From Bradyrhizobium commune (lineage in GTDB: Bacteria > Pseudomonadota > Alphaproteobacteria > Rhizobiales > Xanthobacteraceae): DNA of 64,000 nt. The notes beneath the pieces were generated by a model. It did no database searches. It worked only from the letters and a program-made list of their open reading frames with translations, and was not told where the DNA came from. How positions within the stretch are numbered: position 1 is the first letter of the stretch; every line of letters starts with the position of its first letter. The position numbers were made by a program, and so were the translations under genes. Of this stretch, positions 55,023 to 62,881 are shown piece after piece. The DNA is taken from positions 1,984,001 through 2,048,000 of the forward strand of contig NZ_CP061379.1 in the NCBI RefSeq assembly GCF_015624505.1, given 5' to 3'.

Positions 55023-55790
55023 GTGCTGGAGGTCAGCGGGCTGGTGAAGCGGTTCGGCGGCTTCATCGCCGTCAACAATGTGTCGTTCAAAGTCGATCAG
55101 GGCGAGATCCTCGGCCTGATCGGCCCGAACGGCTCGGGCAAGAGCACGATCTTCAACATGCTGTCTGGCACGCTGGCGCCAAGCTCCGGATCGATCCTGT
55201 TCGCCGGGCGCGAGATCGCCGGCCTCGCGCCGCACCGGATCATCAACAGTGGCATCGGCCGCACCTTTCAGATTCCGCGCCCTTTCCGCCGCCTCACCAT
55301 CTTCGAGAACGTCGCGCTCGCCGGCTACTACGGCCAGGGCCGCCACAGCCGCATCAAGGCCGAGGAGGCGGCCGAGCGCTCGCTCGCGATGGTCGGCCTG
55401 CCGACCGATCGCCACGCCAGCGTCGACGGCCTAGGTGCGGCCGGACTGAAGAAGCTTGAACTTGCGAAAGCGCTCGCCACCGCGCCAAAGCTGCTGCTTG
55501 CCGACGAGAGCCTCGGCGGTCTCGACGAGGCCGAGATGGACCAGGCGGCCGACATGCTGCGCAACATCCGCGACGAGCTCGGCATCACCATCATCTGGGT
55601 CGAGCACATCATGGGTGTGCTGATGCGGGTGGTCGACCGCGTCATGGTGCTCGACCACGGCGAGAAAATCTCGGAAGGTCTGCCGAGCGCGGTCGCCGGC
55701 GATCCGCGCGTCATCGAGGTCTATCTCGGCACCGATGCCGAGACCACGCAGGCCGCGGCCGCCGAAGCGCGCCGCCGCGCCGGAGGCTAG
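55023..55790 (+). CDS. livG: branched-chain amino acid ABC transporter ATP-binding protein LivG
   Basis: A 255-residue ABC ATPase. Walker A IGPNGSGKST, signature region LGAAGLKKLELAKALA (a divergent form of LSGGQ), Walker B KLLLADESLGGLDEAEM and the H-loop WVEHIMGVLMRVVDR are seen. GRTFQIPRPFRRLTIFENV is characteristic of LivG. The GTG at 55023 starts the conserved VLEVSGLVKRFGGF. An upstream in-frame extension overlaps the previous gene and is rejected. It begins 14 bases after the binding protein gene. Confidence 0.9.
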   Translation: MLEVSGLVKRFGGFIAVNNVSFKVDQGEILGLIGPNGSGKSTIFNMLSGTLAPSSGSILFAGREIAGLAPHRIINSGIGRTFQIPRPFRRLTIFENVALAGYYGQGRHSRIKAEEAAERSLAMVGLPTDRHASVDGLGAAGLKKLELAKALATAPKLLLADESLGGLDEAEMDQAADMLRNIRDELGITIIWVEHIMGVLMRVVDRVMVLDHGEKISEGLPSAVAGDPRVIEVYLGTDAETTQAAAAEARRRAGG

Positions 55791-55793
55791 CCG

Positions 55794-56498
55794 ATGCTGG
55801 AGTTGCGATCCGTCAACGCCGGCTATGGCACGTTCCAGGCGCTGTTCGACGTCAATCTCGACGTGCAGGCAGGAGAAGCGGTCGGCGTCATCGGCCCGAA
55901 CGGTGCCGGCAAGACCACGCTGATGCGCGTCATCTCCGGGCTGATCCGCCCGTCGCGCGGGTCGATCAGGATGGAGGGCGTCGACGTCCTGGCGACGCCC
56001 GCGCACAAGATCGTCAGTCTCGGGATTGCGCATGTGCCGGAGAACCGGCGGCTGTTTCCGCAGCTCACGGTCGACGACAATCTCAAGATGGGCGCCTTCA
56101 TGAAGGAGGCGCGCGGCCACTACGCCGAGCGGCTGGAGGTGGTGTTCGACCTGTTTCCACGTTTGAAGGAGCGCCGCCATCAGATGGCCGGCACCATGTC
56201 CGGCGGCGAGCAGCAGATGTGCGCGATCGGCCGCGCGCTGATGTCCAATCCGAAGCTGCTGCTGCTCGACGAGCCCTCGGCGGGGCTGGCGCCGGTGGTG
56301 GTGCAGCAGGTGTTCGAGCTCGTGAAGCGGATCCGCGCCAGCGGGCTGACGGTGCTGATCGTCGAGCAGAACGTGCAGCAGGTGCTGCGCGTGGTCGATC
56401 GCGCCTATCTGATCGAGGCCGGCACGATCAGGGCATCCGGTACGTCGGCAGAGATGCTGGCGAGCACCACGGTCAAGGAAGCATATCTCGGGGTGTGA
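55794..56498 (+). CDS. livF: branched-chain amino acid ABC transporter ATP-binding protein LivF
   Basis: A 234-residue ABC ATPase. MLELRSVNAGYGTFQALFDVNLDV is the typical LivF start. Walker A IGPNGAGKTTLMRVISG, signature MSGGEQQMCAIGRALM and Walker B KLLLLDEPSAGLAP are intact, with IVEQNVQQVLRVVDRAYLIEAG at the end. It forms the ATPase pair with LivG. The gene starts 3 bases after livG. Confidence 0.92.
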   Translation: MLELRSVNAGYGTFQALFDVNLDVQAGEAVGVIGPNGAGKTTLMRVISGLIRPSRGSIRMEGVDVLATPAHKIVSLGIAHVPENRRLFPQLTVDDNLKMGAFMKEARGHYAERLEVVFDLFPRLKERRHQMAGTMSGGEQQMCAIGRALMSNPKLLLLDEPSAGLAPVVVQQVFELVKRIRASGLTVLIVEQNVQQVLRVVDRAYLIEAGTIRASGTSAEMLASTTVKEAYLGV

Positions 56499-56503
56499 GG
56501 GGC

Positions 56504-57385
56504 ATGCAGGCATTTTTGGACATTTTCGACATCTATCTGCTGGAGGCCGTGATCAACGGCATCCTGCTCGGCGGCGTGCTGGCGCTGCTCGCGCTCGGGC
56601 TCAATTTGATCTTCGGCGTCATCGACGTCACCTGGATCTGCTACGCTGAACTCGTCATGATTGGCATGTACGCGATGTATTTCCTGGTGCAGTATTACGG
56701 CATCAGCTATTTCATCGCCGCACCGCTGACGATCGTCCTGGTCGCAATCCTCGGCGCTCTCCTGCATTACCTCGTGATCGCGCCGCTGCTCACCGCGCCG
56801 CCGATCAACCAGCTGCTCGCGACCGGCGGCGTCTTGTTCGTGCTGCAAAGCTTTGCCACCGTCGCTTTCGGCATCGACTTCCGCAACCTCGGCATCCGCC
56901 TCCCGGTGCTCGCCTTCGGCGACATGAATTTCAGCTACGCGCGACTTCTGTCTTTTTTGGCGGCCCTGGTCGGCATGGTCGCGGTCTATCTGTTCATGAC
57001 GCGCACCTTCACCGGCACCGCGATCCGCGCCATCTCGCAGGACCGCCAGATCATGGCGCTGATGGGTGTCGACACGAAGAGGATCTATCTCATCACCTCC
57101 GCGCTCGGCGGCGCGCTGGCTGGCCTCGCCGCCTGCCTGCTGGTGCTGCAATATGACGTGCATCCCTTCGTCGGCCTTTCGTTCGGGCCGATCACCTTCC
57201 TGATCTGCGTGCTCGGGGGCCTCGGCAATTTCATCGGCGGCTTCATCGCCGCCTTTGTGTTCGCCGAGATCATCTCGCTCGGCGGCCTGTTCTCCGATCT
57301 CGAATGGGGCTACGTGCTCGCCTTCGCCTTCTTCATCGTCATGATGTTCATCCGGCCCGCGGGCCTGCTCGCGAGGCGCCGATGA
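56504..57385 (+). CDS. livH: branched-chain amino acid ABC transporter permease LivH
   Basis: A 293-residue inner-membrane permease with eight helices. INGILLGGVLALLALGLNLIFGVIDVTWICYAELVMIGMYAM is the family start and the loop RAISQDRQIMALMGVDTKRIYLITSALGGALAGLAACLL is the ATPase contact. It is the LivH/BraD type and pairs with LivM. It starts 5 bases after livF and overlaps livM as ATGA. Confidence 0.92.
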   Translation: MQAFLDIFDIYLLEAVINGILLGGVLALLALGLNLIFGVIDVTWICYAELVMIGMYAMYFLVQYYGISYFIAAPLTIVLVAILGALLHYLVIAPLLTAPPINQLLATGGVLFVLQSFATVAFGIDFRNLGIRLPVLAFGDMNFSYARLLSFLAALVGMVAVYLFMTRTFTGTAIRAISQDRQIMALMGVDTKRIYLITSALGGALAGLAACLLVLQYDVHPFVGLSFGPITFLICVLGGLGNFIGGFIAAFVFAEIISLGGLFSDLEWGYVLAFAFFIVMMFIRPAGLLARRR

Positions 57386-58401
57386 TGAGGCAGGGGCGGT
57401 TTGTCGCGTGGGGGATCGGATTGGCGGCGCTGGTCGCGCTGCCTTTCGTCTATCGGGAGCCCTATCATCTGCACATTCTGGTGCTGATCCTGATCTGGTC
57501 GTTCGCCTACACCTCGTGGTCGATGATGGGACGGTTCGGCCTGATCTCGCTCGGCCACGGAGGCTTCATGGGGATCGGCGCCTATGTCACCGCGCTCTTG
57601 TGGAATCATCTCGGCCTGTCGCCCTGGATCGGCATTCCCATCGGCATGGTGGCGGCCGGCGCGCTGGCGCTGATCGTCGGCTATCCCTGTTTCCGCTTCC
57701 GCATCACCGGACATTATTTCGTGCTGGTGACGCTGGCGCTGTCCGGCATCGTGCTCCAGATCATCACCGCGACGCGCGACTATACCGGCGGCTCGCTCGG
57801 CTACACGCCGAACCGCGCCTCGGGCAACAAGCTGCTGGCGCTGCAATTCGACGACAAGACCACCTGGTATTTGATCGCGCTCGCGGTCTGGCTTGTCGGC
57901 ATCGTCGTCTGGCACCTGGTCGACCGCAGCATGAGCCGGTACGCGCTCGAGGCGATCTCGGAGGACGAAGACGCCGCGGCCGCCGCCGGCGTCGACGTCA
58001 CCGCGGAGAAATTGAAGATCACGTTGATCAGCGCGCTGATGACGGCGCTGGCGGGCGCGATCTACTGCCAGTACCAGATGTTCATCACGCCCGACACCGT
58101 CTCCGGCATCGCGGTGTCGCTCCAGATGGTGTTCGCGGCGATCGTCGGCGGTCTGTTCGTCTCGCTCGGCCCGACGGTCGGCGCCGTCATCACCATCCTG
58201 CTCGCGGAGACCTTGCGCATCGGCTTCGGCACCAGGGCGGTCGGCTGGGACAACCTCGTTTATGGCGTGCTGCTCGTGCTTTTCATCATATTCCTTCCCA
58301 AGGGCATCCTTGGTAGCGTGCTCGACCGATTGAAGCCGCAACGCAAGGTGCCCCGCGCTCATGAGCAAGAAGCCGTCCAAATCGCTCGCCCAGGAACTTG
58401 A
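57382..58401 (+). CDS. livM: branched-chain amino acid ABC transporter permease LivM
   Basis: A 339-residue inner-membrane permease with nine or ten helices. MGRFGLISLGHGGFMGIGAYVTALL is the LivM start block and ISEDEDAAAAAGVDVTAEKLKITLISALMTALAGAIYCQ is the coupling loop. It completes the importer with livG, livF, livH and the binding protein. Its last 41 bases overlap the start of ppk2 in another frame, so the two are tightly linked. The C-terminal 25 residues beyond RLKPQRK are non-conserved. Confidence 0.92.
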   Translation: MMRQGRFVAWGIGLAALVALPFVYREPYHLHILVLILIWSFAYTSWSMMGRFGLISLGHGGFMGIGAYVTALLWNHLGLSPWIGIPIGMVAAGALALIVGYPCFRFRITGHYFVLVTLALSGIVLQIITATRDYTGGSLGYTPNRASGNKLLALQFDDKTTWYLIALAVWLVGIVVWHLVDRSMSRYALEAISEDEDAAAAAGVDVTAEKLKITLISALMTALAGAIYCQYQMFITPDTVSGIAVSLQMVFAAIVGGLFVSLGPTVGAVITILLAETLRIGFGTRAVGWDNLVYGVLLVLFIIFLPKGILGSVLDRLKPQRKVPRAHEQEAVQIARPGT

Positions 58402-59278
58402 TCGCTACATCACGCCGTTCCGCTATGACGGGTCCGGCAAGTTCCACCTCAAGGCGCACAAGACCAACGAGAAAGGCGATCTCGACAAGGAGAAGGCGCA
58501 GGAGATTCTCGACGCCAACAAGAAGCGACTCATTGCGTATCAGGAGAAGCTCTACGCCCAGGACCGCTGGTCGATCCTGATCGTGTTCCAGGCCATGGAT
58601 GCCGGCGGCAAGGATAGCGCGATCAAGGCGATCTTCGAGGGCATCAATCCGCAGGGCTGCGAGGTCCACGCCTTCAAGGCGCCGAGCAGCAAGGAGCTCG
58701 ATCACGATTTCCTCTGGCGCCACGCCATCGCGCTGCCGGAGCGCGGCAAGATCGGCATCTTCAACCGCTCGCATTACGAGGAATGCCTGGTCACGCGCGT
58801 GCATCCGGAGATCCTGGCCAAGGAGAAGCTGCCGGAGAAGCTCGTCACCAAGAACATCTGGAAGGAGCGGTTCGAGGACATCTCCGCCTTTGAGCGCTAT
58901 CTCTGCCGCAACGGCACCGTGGTGCTCAAATTCTTCCTCAACCTCTCCAAGGAGGAGCAGCGCGAGCGCTTCCTCGACCGGCTGGAGATTCCGGCCAAGC
59001 AGTGGAAGTTCTCCATGGACGACATCAAGGAGCGCGCGCTGTGGCCGCGCTACCAGGCGGTCTATCAGGACATCGTCCGTCATACCTCGACGCCGCTTGC
59101 GCCCTGGTATGTCGTGCCCGCCGACCACAAATGGTTCGCGCGTGTCGTGATCGGTTCGGTGATTGTCGCAACGCTCGATCAGCTGGACCTGCGTTTTCCG
59201 CGCGCCGATAAGGCCTCGTTGGCCGAGTTCGAAAACGTGCGCAAGGCGCTGGAGCGCGAAGGGAAGGGGAAGCGGTGA
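58361..59278 (+). CDS. polyphosphate kinase 2 family protein
   Basis: A 305-residue PPK2-type kinase that transfers phosphate between polyphosphate and nucleotides. The P-loop region is FQAMDAGGKDSAIKAIFEGINPQGCEV, followed by GIFNRSHYEECLVTRVHPE (Walker B region) and the lid FLNLSKEEQRERFLDRLEIPAKQWKFSMDDIKERALWPRY. The direction (ADP or GDP, or AMP phosphorylation) cannot be told from sequence. It overlaps livM by 41 bases. It is followed directly by a DUF3551 gene whose ATG overlaps its stop. Confidence 0.93.
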   Translation: MSKKPSKSLAQELDRYITPFRYDGSGKFHLKAHKTNEKGDLDKEKAQEILDANKKRLIAYQEKLYAQDRWSILIVFQAMDAGGKDSAIKAIFEGINPQGCEVHAFKAPSSKELDHDFLWRHAIALPERGKIGIFNRSHYEECLVTRVHPEILAKEKLPEKLVTKNIWKERFEDISAFERYLCRNGTVVLKFFLNLSKEEQRERFLDRLEIPAKQWKFSMDDIKERALWPRYQAVYQDIVRHTSTPLAPWYVVPADHKWFARVVIGSVIVATLDQLDLRFPRADKASLAEFENVRKALEREGKGKR

Positions 59279-59535
59279 TGTTGAAATCTGCTCTCACCGC
59301 GTTCGTGCTTGCCGTGCCCGCGACGAGTACGCCCGCGCCGGCCCAGACCTACGCCCCCGGCGCACCGGTCTGCCTGCACGTCTTCGGAGAGCTGGAGGGC
59401 GAGCGGATCGATTGCGTCTTCACCTCGTTCGCCCAGTGCCAGGCCGCGGCATCGGGGCGGCCGGCGACCTGCCTGATAAATCCCTATTTCGCGCAGGCCG
59501 GGGCGCGGCCGACAACGGGACGCCGCGTACGCTGA
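59278..59535 (+). CDS. DUF3551 small secreted protein
   Basis: An 85-residue exported protein. MLKSALTAFVLAVPATSTPAPAQ is the signal peptide, and the mature part keeps cysteines in APVCLHVFGELEGERIDCVFTSFAQCQAAASGRPATCLINPYFA, the spacing of DUF3551, a family abundant in Bradyrhizobium. The role is unknown. Its ATG shares a base with the ppk2 stop codon (TGATG). A GTG at 59275 would add one residue. Confidence 0.8.
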   Translation: MLKSALTAFVLAVPATSTPAPAQTYAPGAPVCLHVFGELEGERIDCVFTSFAQCQAAASGRPATCLINPYFAQAGARPTTGRRVR

Positions 59536-59540
59536 CAGAT

Positions 59541-59575
59541 GGTGGGCACGGCGCAAATGCGCCTTTGCCCACCCT
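59541..59575. repeat. palindromic repeat (GGTGGGCACGGCGCAA type)
   Basis: GGTGGGCACGGCGCAA and TTTGCCCACC form a compact palindrome just after the DUF3551 gene. It is nearly identical to the second half of the element at 32691-32784. Confidence 0.75.
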
Positions 59576-59599
59576 GCGGTCTCTCCCCGAGTTGAAATA

Positions 59600-59623
59600 C
59601 GAAAACAACCCCATGCACAGTAG
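59600..59623. repeat. 24-bp dispersed repeat, copy 2
   Basis: CGAAAACAACCCCATGCACA and the next four bases are the exact reverse complement of 17320-17343, about 42 kb away. The function is unknown. It may be part of a longer degenerate mobile or transcript-end element. Confidence 0.6.
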
Positions 59624-59740
59624 CCGATGATAGCGGAATCAATGGTTTGACGGCCCGCGCGAGAAAAATCGGATTTTGCGAATCGATTTGACTTGTCGGG
59701 CAAAACAGGCGCATGATGTCACCATCGCGCCGGTGCCCCC

Positions 59741-60625
59741 TCAATAGCCGCGGCCCCACCAGTAGCAGAAGCGCTCGACATTGGCCGGCAGGCCCGCCTC
59801 GTAATTCGCCCACTTCTCGTATTTCGGCAGCTTCACCTCCTTCATCGCGGTGTCGAAGCATTTGCCGGCGTCGGCGGCCTTCTTCACCTCGGCGGACAGA
59901 TCCTCCATGTAGGCGATGTCGTCCTCGACATCCTTCTTGGTGCCGAGCCGGCCACCGGCATAGGGATGGCCGGGGATCATTCGCTCCCAGTCGAGCGACA
60001 CCAGCTTCTTCAGCGAGGCGATGAATTCCAGCGGCGAGGCGTTGTCGGGAATGTTGCGGAACTGAATCGATTCAATCGGGGCGAAGTCGACGACGAAGAC
60101 GATTTTCTCCCTTGGCAGCCGCATCACCAGCGAATTGTCGGAATGGTTGCGACCGACATAGTCGAGCTCCAGCGTGGTGCCGCCGAGCGTGATGTTTTTC
60201 TTCTCGTCGACCACCTGGTCGGGCATCACGACGTCGGCGAGCAGCGCATTCTGCTTCTTGAGCTCGAGCAGGCGCTCCCTGGTGCGGCGATGCGCAATGA
60301 AGGTGGCGCCGAGATCCTTGAACGGCTGGCCGCCGGCGATGTGGTCGTAATGGTGGTGGCTGTAGATGACGTATTTGATCGGCTTGTCGGTGACGGCCTT
60401 GATGGCGTCGATATAGGGTTTTGCCGGACGCTGATACGAGATCGGGTCGGTCGCGATCACGCCCTGCGGCGTCACCACGAACATCGACTGGTGGCCGCCA
60501 TAGCGGAAGATGTAGACGTTGTCGGTGCCGTCGACCTTCCTGGTCGAGGTTTGCGGCGGCGTCTGTGCGACAGCCGATCCGGCCAAGAGGGTCGCGAGAA
60601 CGGCAATGCAGAATGATTTTTTCAT
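59741..60625 (-). CDS. periplasmic metallo-beta-lactamase-fold hydrolase
   Basis: A 294-residue MBL-fold protein with a signal peptide (MKKSFCIAVLATLLAGSAVAQ). The metal motif HHHYDH is in VIYSHHHYDHIAGG, and later ligands lie in YVGRNHSDNSLVMRL and IPGHPYAG. It resembles periplasmic quinoprotein-relay/SoxH-like or alkylsulfatase-related hydrolases rather than antibiotic beta-lactamases. The substrate is unknown. The ATG at 60625 starts the signal peptide, and an upstream extension to 60682 is not needed. Confidence 0.8.
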   Translation of the reverse strand: MKKSFCIAVLATLLAGSAVAQTPPQTSTRKVDGTDNVYIFRYGGHQSMFVVTPQGVIATDPISYQRPAKPYIDAIKAVTDKPIKYVIYSHHHYDHIAGGQPFKDLGATFIAHRRTRERLLELKKQNALLADVVMPDQVVDEKKNITLGGTTLELDYVGRNHSDNSLVMRLPREKIVFVVDFAPIESIQFRNIPDNASPLEFIASLKKLVSLDWERMIPGHPYAGGRLGTKKDVEDDIAYMEDLSAEVKKAADAGKCFDTAMKEVKLPKYEKWANYEAGLPANVERFCYWWGRGY

Positions 60626-60729
60626 CTTTGGCTTTCCGGCGAATGATCGGATTGCGGGGAGGGCGGGCACCCGTAACACCACAAACGCCGGCCAATGCCG
60701 ATTATTCCGCGGGCAAGAGGTCGGTCCTG

Positions 60730-61701
60730 CTATTCGATCACCTCGTCAGCGGCGGCCATGATCAGCGACGGCAGTTCGAGGTTGAACGCCTTCGCCGTCT
60801 TGAGATTGACGATGAGCTCGAACCTGGTCGGCTGCTCGACCGGCAGGTCGCCCGGGCGCGCGCCTTTCAAAATCTTGTCGATGAGCTCCGCAGCGCGGCG
60901 GTAATTGGCTGTTTGGCTGAATCCATAGGTCATCAGGCCGCCCGACCGTGCGTAGTCGGCAAAGCCCGACATGGTCGGCAGACGTAATCGCAGGGCCTGC
61001 GCGACGACCTCGTCGCGGATGATGGCCGCCAGTGGATCTTCGACGATCATCAGGCTGGTCGCGCCGTTCAGCACCAACCGATCCATCCTTTCCGCCGTGA
61101 ACTGCTCGGGCCGCCTGACCTCCAGCAATTCGAGCCGCACGCCTCGCTGCTCCGCGGCGGTCTGGAGTTGTGCGAGGGCAAGCGCGCCGTAGGGCGTATC
61201 GGGATTCAGCAGCACCCCGATGACGCGCTGCCCGGGGATGCAGCCGAGCAACAATTCGAGCTGCTTGCTCTTGAACTCGGTGGATTGACCGCTCAGGCCG
61301 GTCAAATTGCCGCCGGGATGCGCGAGGCTTTGCACGAGACCGGCGCCGATCGGATCGCCGACGGTTGCGAACACAATAGGAATGGTGTCGGTTGCGGCCT
61401 TCAGCGCCTTCGGTGCAAGTGTGCCCCATCCCGCGACGAGGACGTCCGGCTTGTCGCGCACGAGGTCCTCGGCGATGGCGGCGAGTCGTCCGGGATCGCC
61501 GTCCGCGGAGCGATAAATGAAGGAGAGATTCTTGCCGTCAATGTAGCCCAGATCCCGCAACGGTCCCTTGACCAGGTCGGCGCTTTCGCTGGAATACAGC
61601 GTCAGCAGCGCGATGCGATACAACCTCGCTTCGGCATACACGTCGGGCGGCCGGACGACGGTCGTGAGGATCGAGAGGGCAACGAATTCGCGCCGGTTCA
61701 T
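60730..61701 (-). CDS. orphan ABC-type substrate-binding protein (PF04392 type)
   Basis: A 323-residue exported protein of the same family as 44682-45674. MNRREFVALSILTTVV is a signal with a twin Arg, followed by YRIALLTLYSSESADLVKGPLRDLGYIDGKNL and IPIVFATVGDPIGAGLVQSLAHPGGNLTGLSGQSTEF. It has no ABC partners nearby and its ligand is unknown. TTGACA (61757-61762) and CTACGT (61734-61739) on the minus strand, spaced 17, are a fitting promoter 33 bases upstream of the start. Confidence 0.82.
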   Translation of the reverse strand: MNRREFVALSILTTVVRPPDVYAEARLYRIALLTLYSSESADLVKGPLRDLGYIDGKNLSFIYRSADGDPGRLAAIAEDLVRDKPDVLVAGWGTLAPKALKAATDTIPIVFATVGDPIGAGLVQSLAHPGGNLTGLSGQSTEFKSKQLELLLGCIPGQRVIGVLLNPDTPYGALALAQLQTAAEQRGVRLELLEVRRPEQFTAERMDRLVLNGATSLMIVEDPLAAIIRDEVVAQALRLRLPTMSGFADYARSGGLMTYGFSQTANYRRAAELIDKILKGARPGDLPVEQPTRFELIVNLKTAKAFNLELPSLIMAAADEVIE

Positions 61702-61733
61702 CTTTGGACCAACAATCAAGGAATGGACGTGCA

Positions 61734-61762
61734 ACGTAGCGTTGACATTTGTTCCCTGTCAA
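61734..61762 (-). promoter_or_regulatory. promoter of the orphan binding protein gene
   Basis: TTGACA at 61757-61762 and CTACGT at 61734-61739, with a 17-base spacer, read towards the gene ending at 60730. TTGACA also pairs with the TGTCAA at 61742-61747 as an inverted repeat over the spacer, which could serve as an operator. Confidence 0.5.
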
Positions 61763-62069
61763 AGCGCCCAGTTCCGTCCTTCACAATTGTCGATGGACTC
61801 ATTGATCCGGCTTGACAGTTTTATGTCACGGGAGGACCATGCGTGCGGTCGCGAACAAGCGACGCGTAATGTCCAACCTCATGAGCAAGGGGAGGTCTAT
61901 GACACCACCTCCGCAAATCCAGCCGCGTTAAGTGCGATGGAGCTCGTTCGGACTATCGCATAGCGGCAAAAACCGCGAACGGCACGCCGGGTCCAGGTTT
62001 AGAGGGCTGCATCAGTAAGGCAGAGCCCCTACCTGCCCGGCGCTGTGCGTTTTGTACCGGGCCGGTGCG
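61763..62069. other. 307-base intergenic region
   Basis: No gene with family support. A 30-codon frame at 61839-61931 has GGGAGG just before its ATG, but its codon make-up and peptide (MRAVANKRRVMSNLMSKGRS at the start) match nothing I know. The rest shows no terminator or repeat. Confidence 0.4.
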
Positions 62070-62690
62070 CTAGGCTTTCTTCTGCACGCCAAAGAGGTCG
62101 CCGAGCCATTGATAATAGACCGGCTGCTTGTCATGCAGCGTGGCGCGGTCGTTCGGCGGACGGTCGACATTGCCCCAGAGATAGAGGCTTCCCGTCACGG
62201 CGAAGAACTCCTGCACGTTCTTGAGCACATAGGCGTCCGCCGGATAGAGCTCGTTCTGTTTCGCGATGTCATAGAAGCGCACGAGGTCCGGATTCTGCAA
62301 CGCGCCCGGCAGGACGCGGAAGTGATAGGCGTGCAGCAGTTCGTGCAGCAGCACCGGCTTCTCCGGCGCGACGACCGCCGCGTCCACCGTGACGCCGTCC
62401 GCCTTGGACGAGAAGTGCCCGCCGCCATCGCCCTGTCCGGGCTTGACCGAGACCGGCTGGCTCTTGAAGAAGGTCATGATCTCAGGCTTCGCGCCGCAGT
62501 CGATCACGATGTCGATCTGATGCTTCAGCGAGGCAACGATCTCCTTGAGATTCGGCAGGTCCTGCGCGGCACTGGCGTCGACATTGATGCCGCGATAGCT
62601 GAAGGTCGCGCCGCTCTGCGCGATTGCGGATCGCGTGGCGAGCAGAGCCGCCGCTGCGATCATGAGTCGGCGTCGATCGACATGTATCAT
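62070..62690 (-). CDS. secreted protein with HELLH zinc-binding motif
   Basis: A 206-residue exported protein. A signal peptide with DRRRLMIAAAALLATRSAIAQ (Tat- or Sec-like) precedes a compact domain. HELLH at residues 116-120 (VLLHELLHAYHF) is the HExxH zincin signature, with His123 nearby and a possible third ligand further on. I could not assign a peptidase family, so metallopeptidase activity is only suggested. It is divergent from the mechanosensitive channel gene. An ATG at 62663 would shorten the signal peptide. Confidence 0.6.
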   Translation of the reverse strand: MIHVDRRRLMIAAAALLATRSAIAQSGATFSYRGINVDASAAQDLPNLKEIVASLKHQIDIVIDCGAKPEIMTFFKSQPVSVKPGQGDGGGHFSSKADGVTVDAAVVAPEKPVLLHELLHAYHFRVLPGALQNPDLVRFYDIAKQNELYPADAYVLKNVQEFFAVTGSLYLWGNVDRPPNDRATLHDKQPVYYQWLGDLFGVQKKA

Positions 62691-62881
62691 GCGAAGTCCC
62701 CAAATCACGCCGTTCTGCTTTTGGTTCCATCATGCCTGCGTTGCGGCAAATGCCAAGAGATTGTCGCCTCAACGGCAAACTTCCGACACAGGATCGGGGC
62801 GAATAGCGTCCATCCGACATGACGCAGTGCTTCGCGCGGTCACGATTCCGCCGGCGCATTTCATTTTTTCAAGGAATCCGC

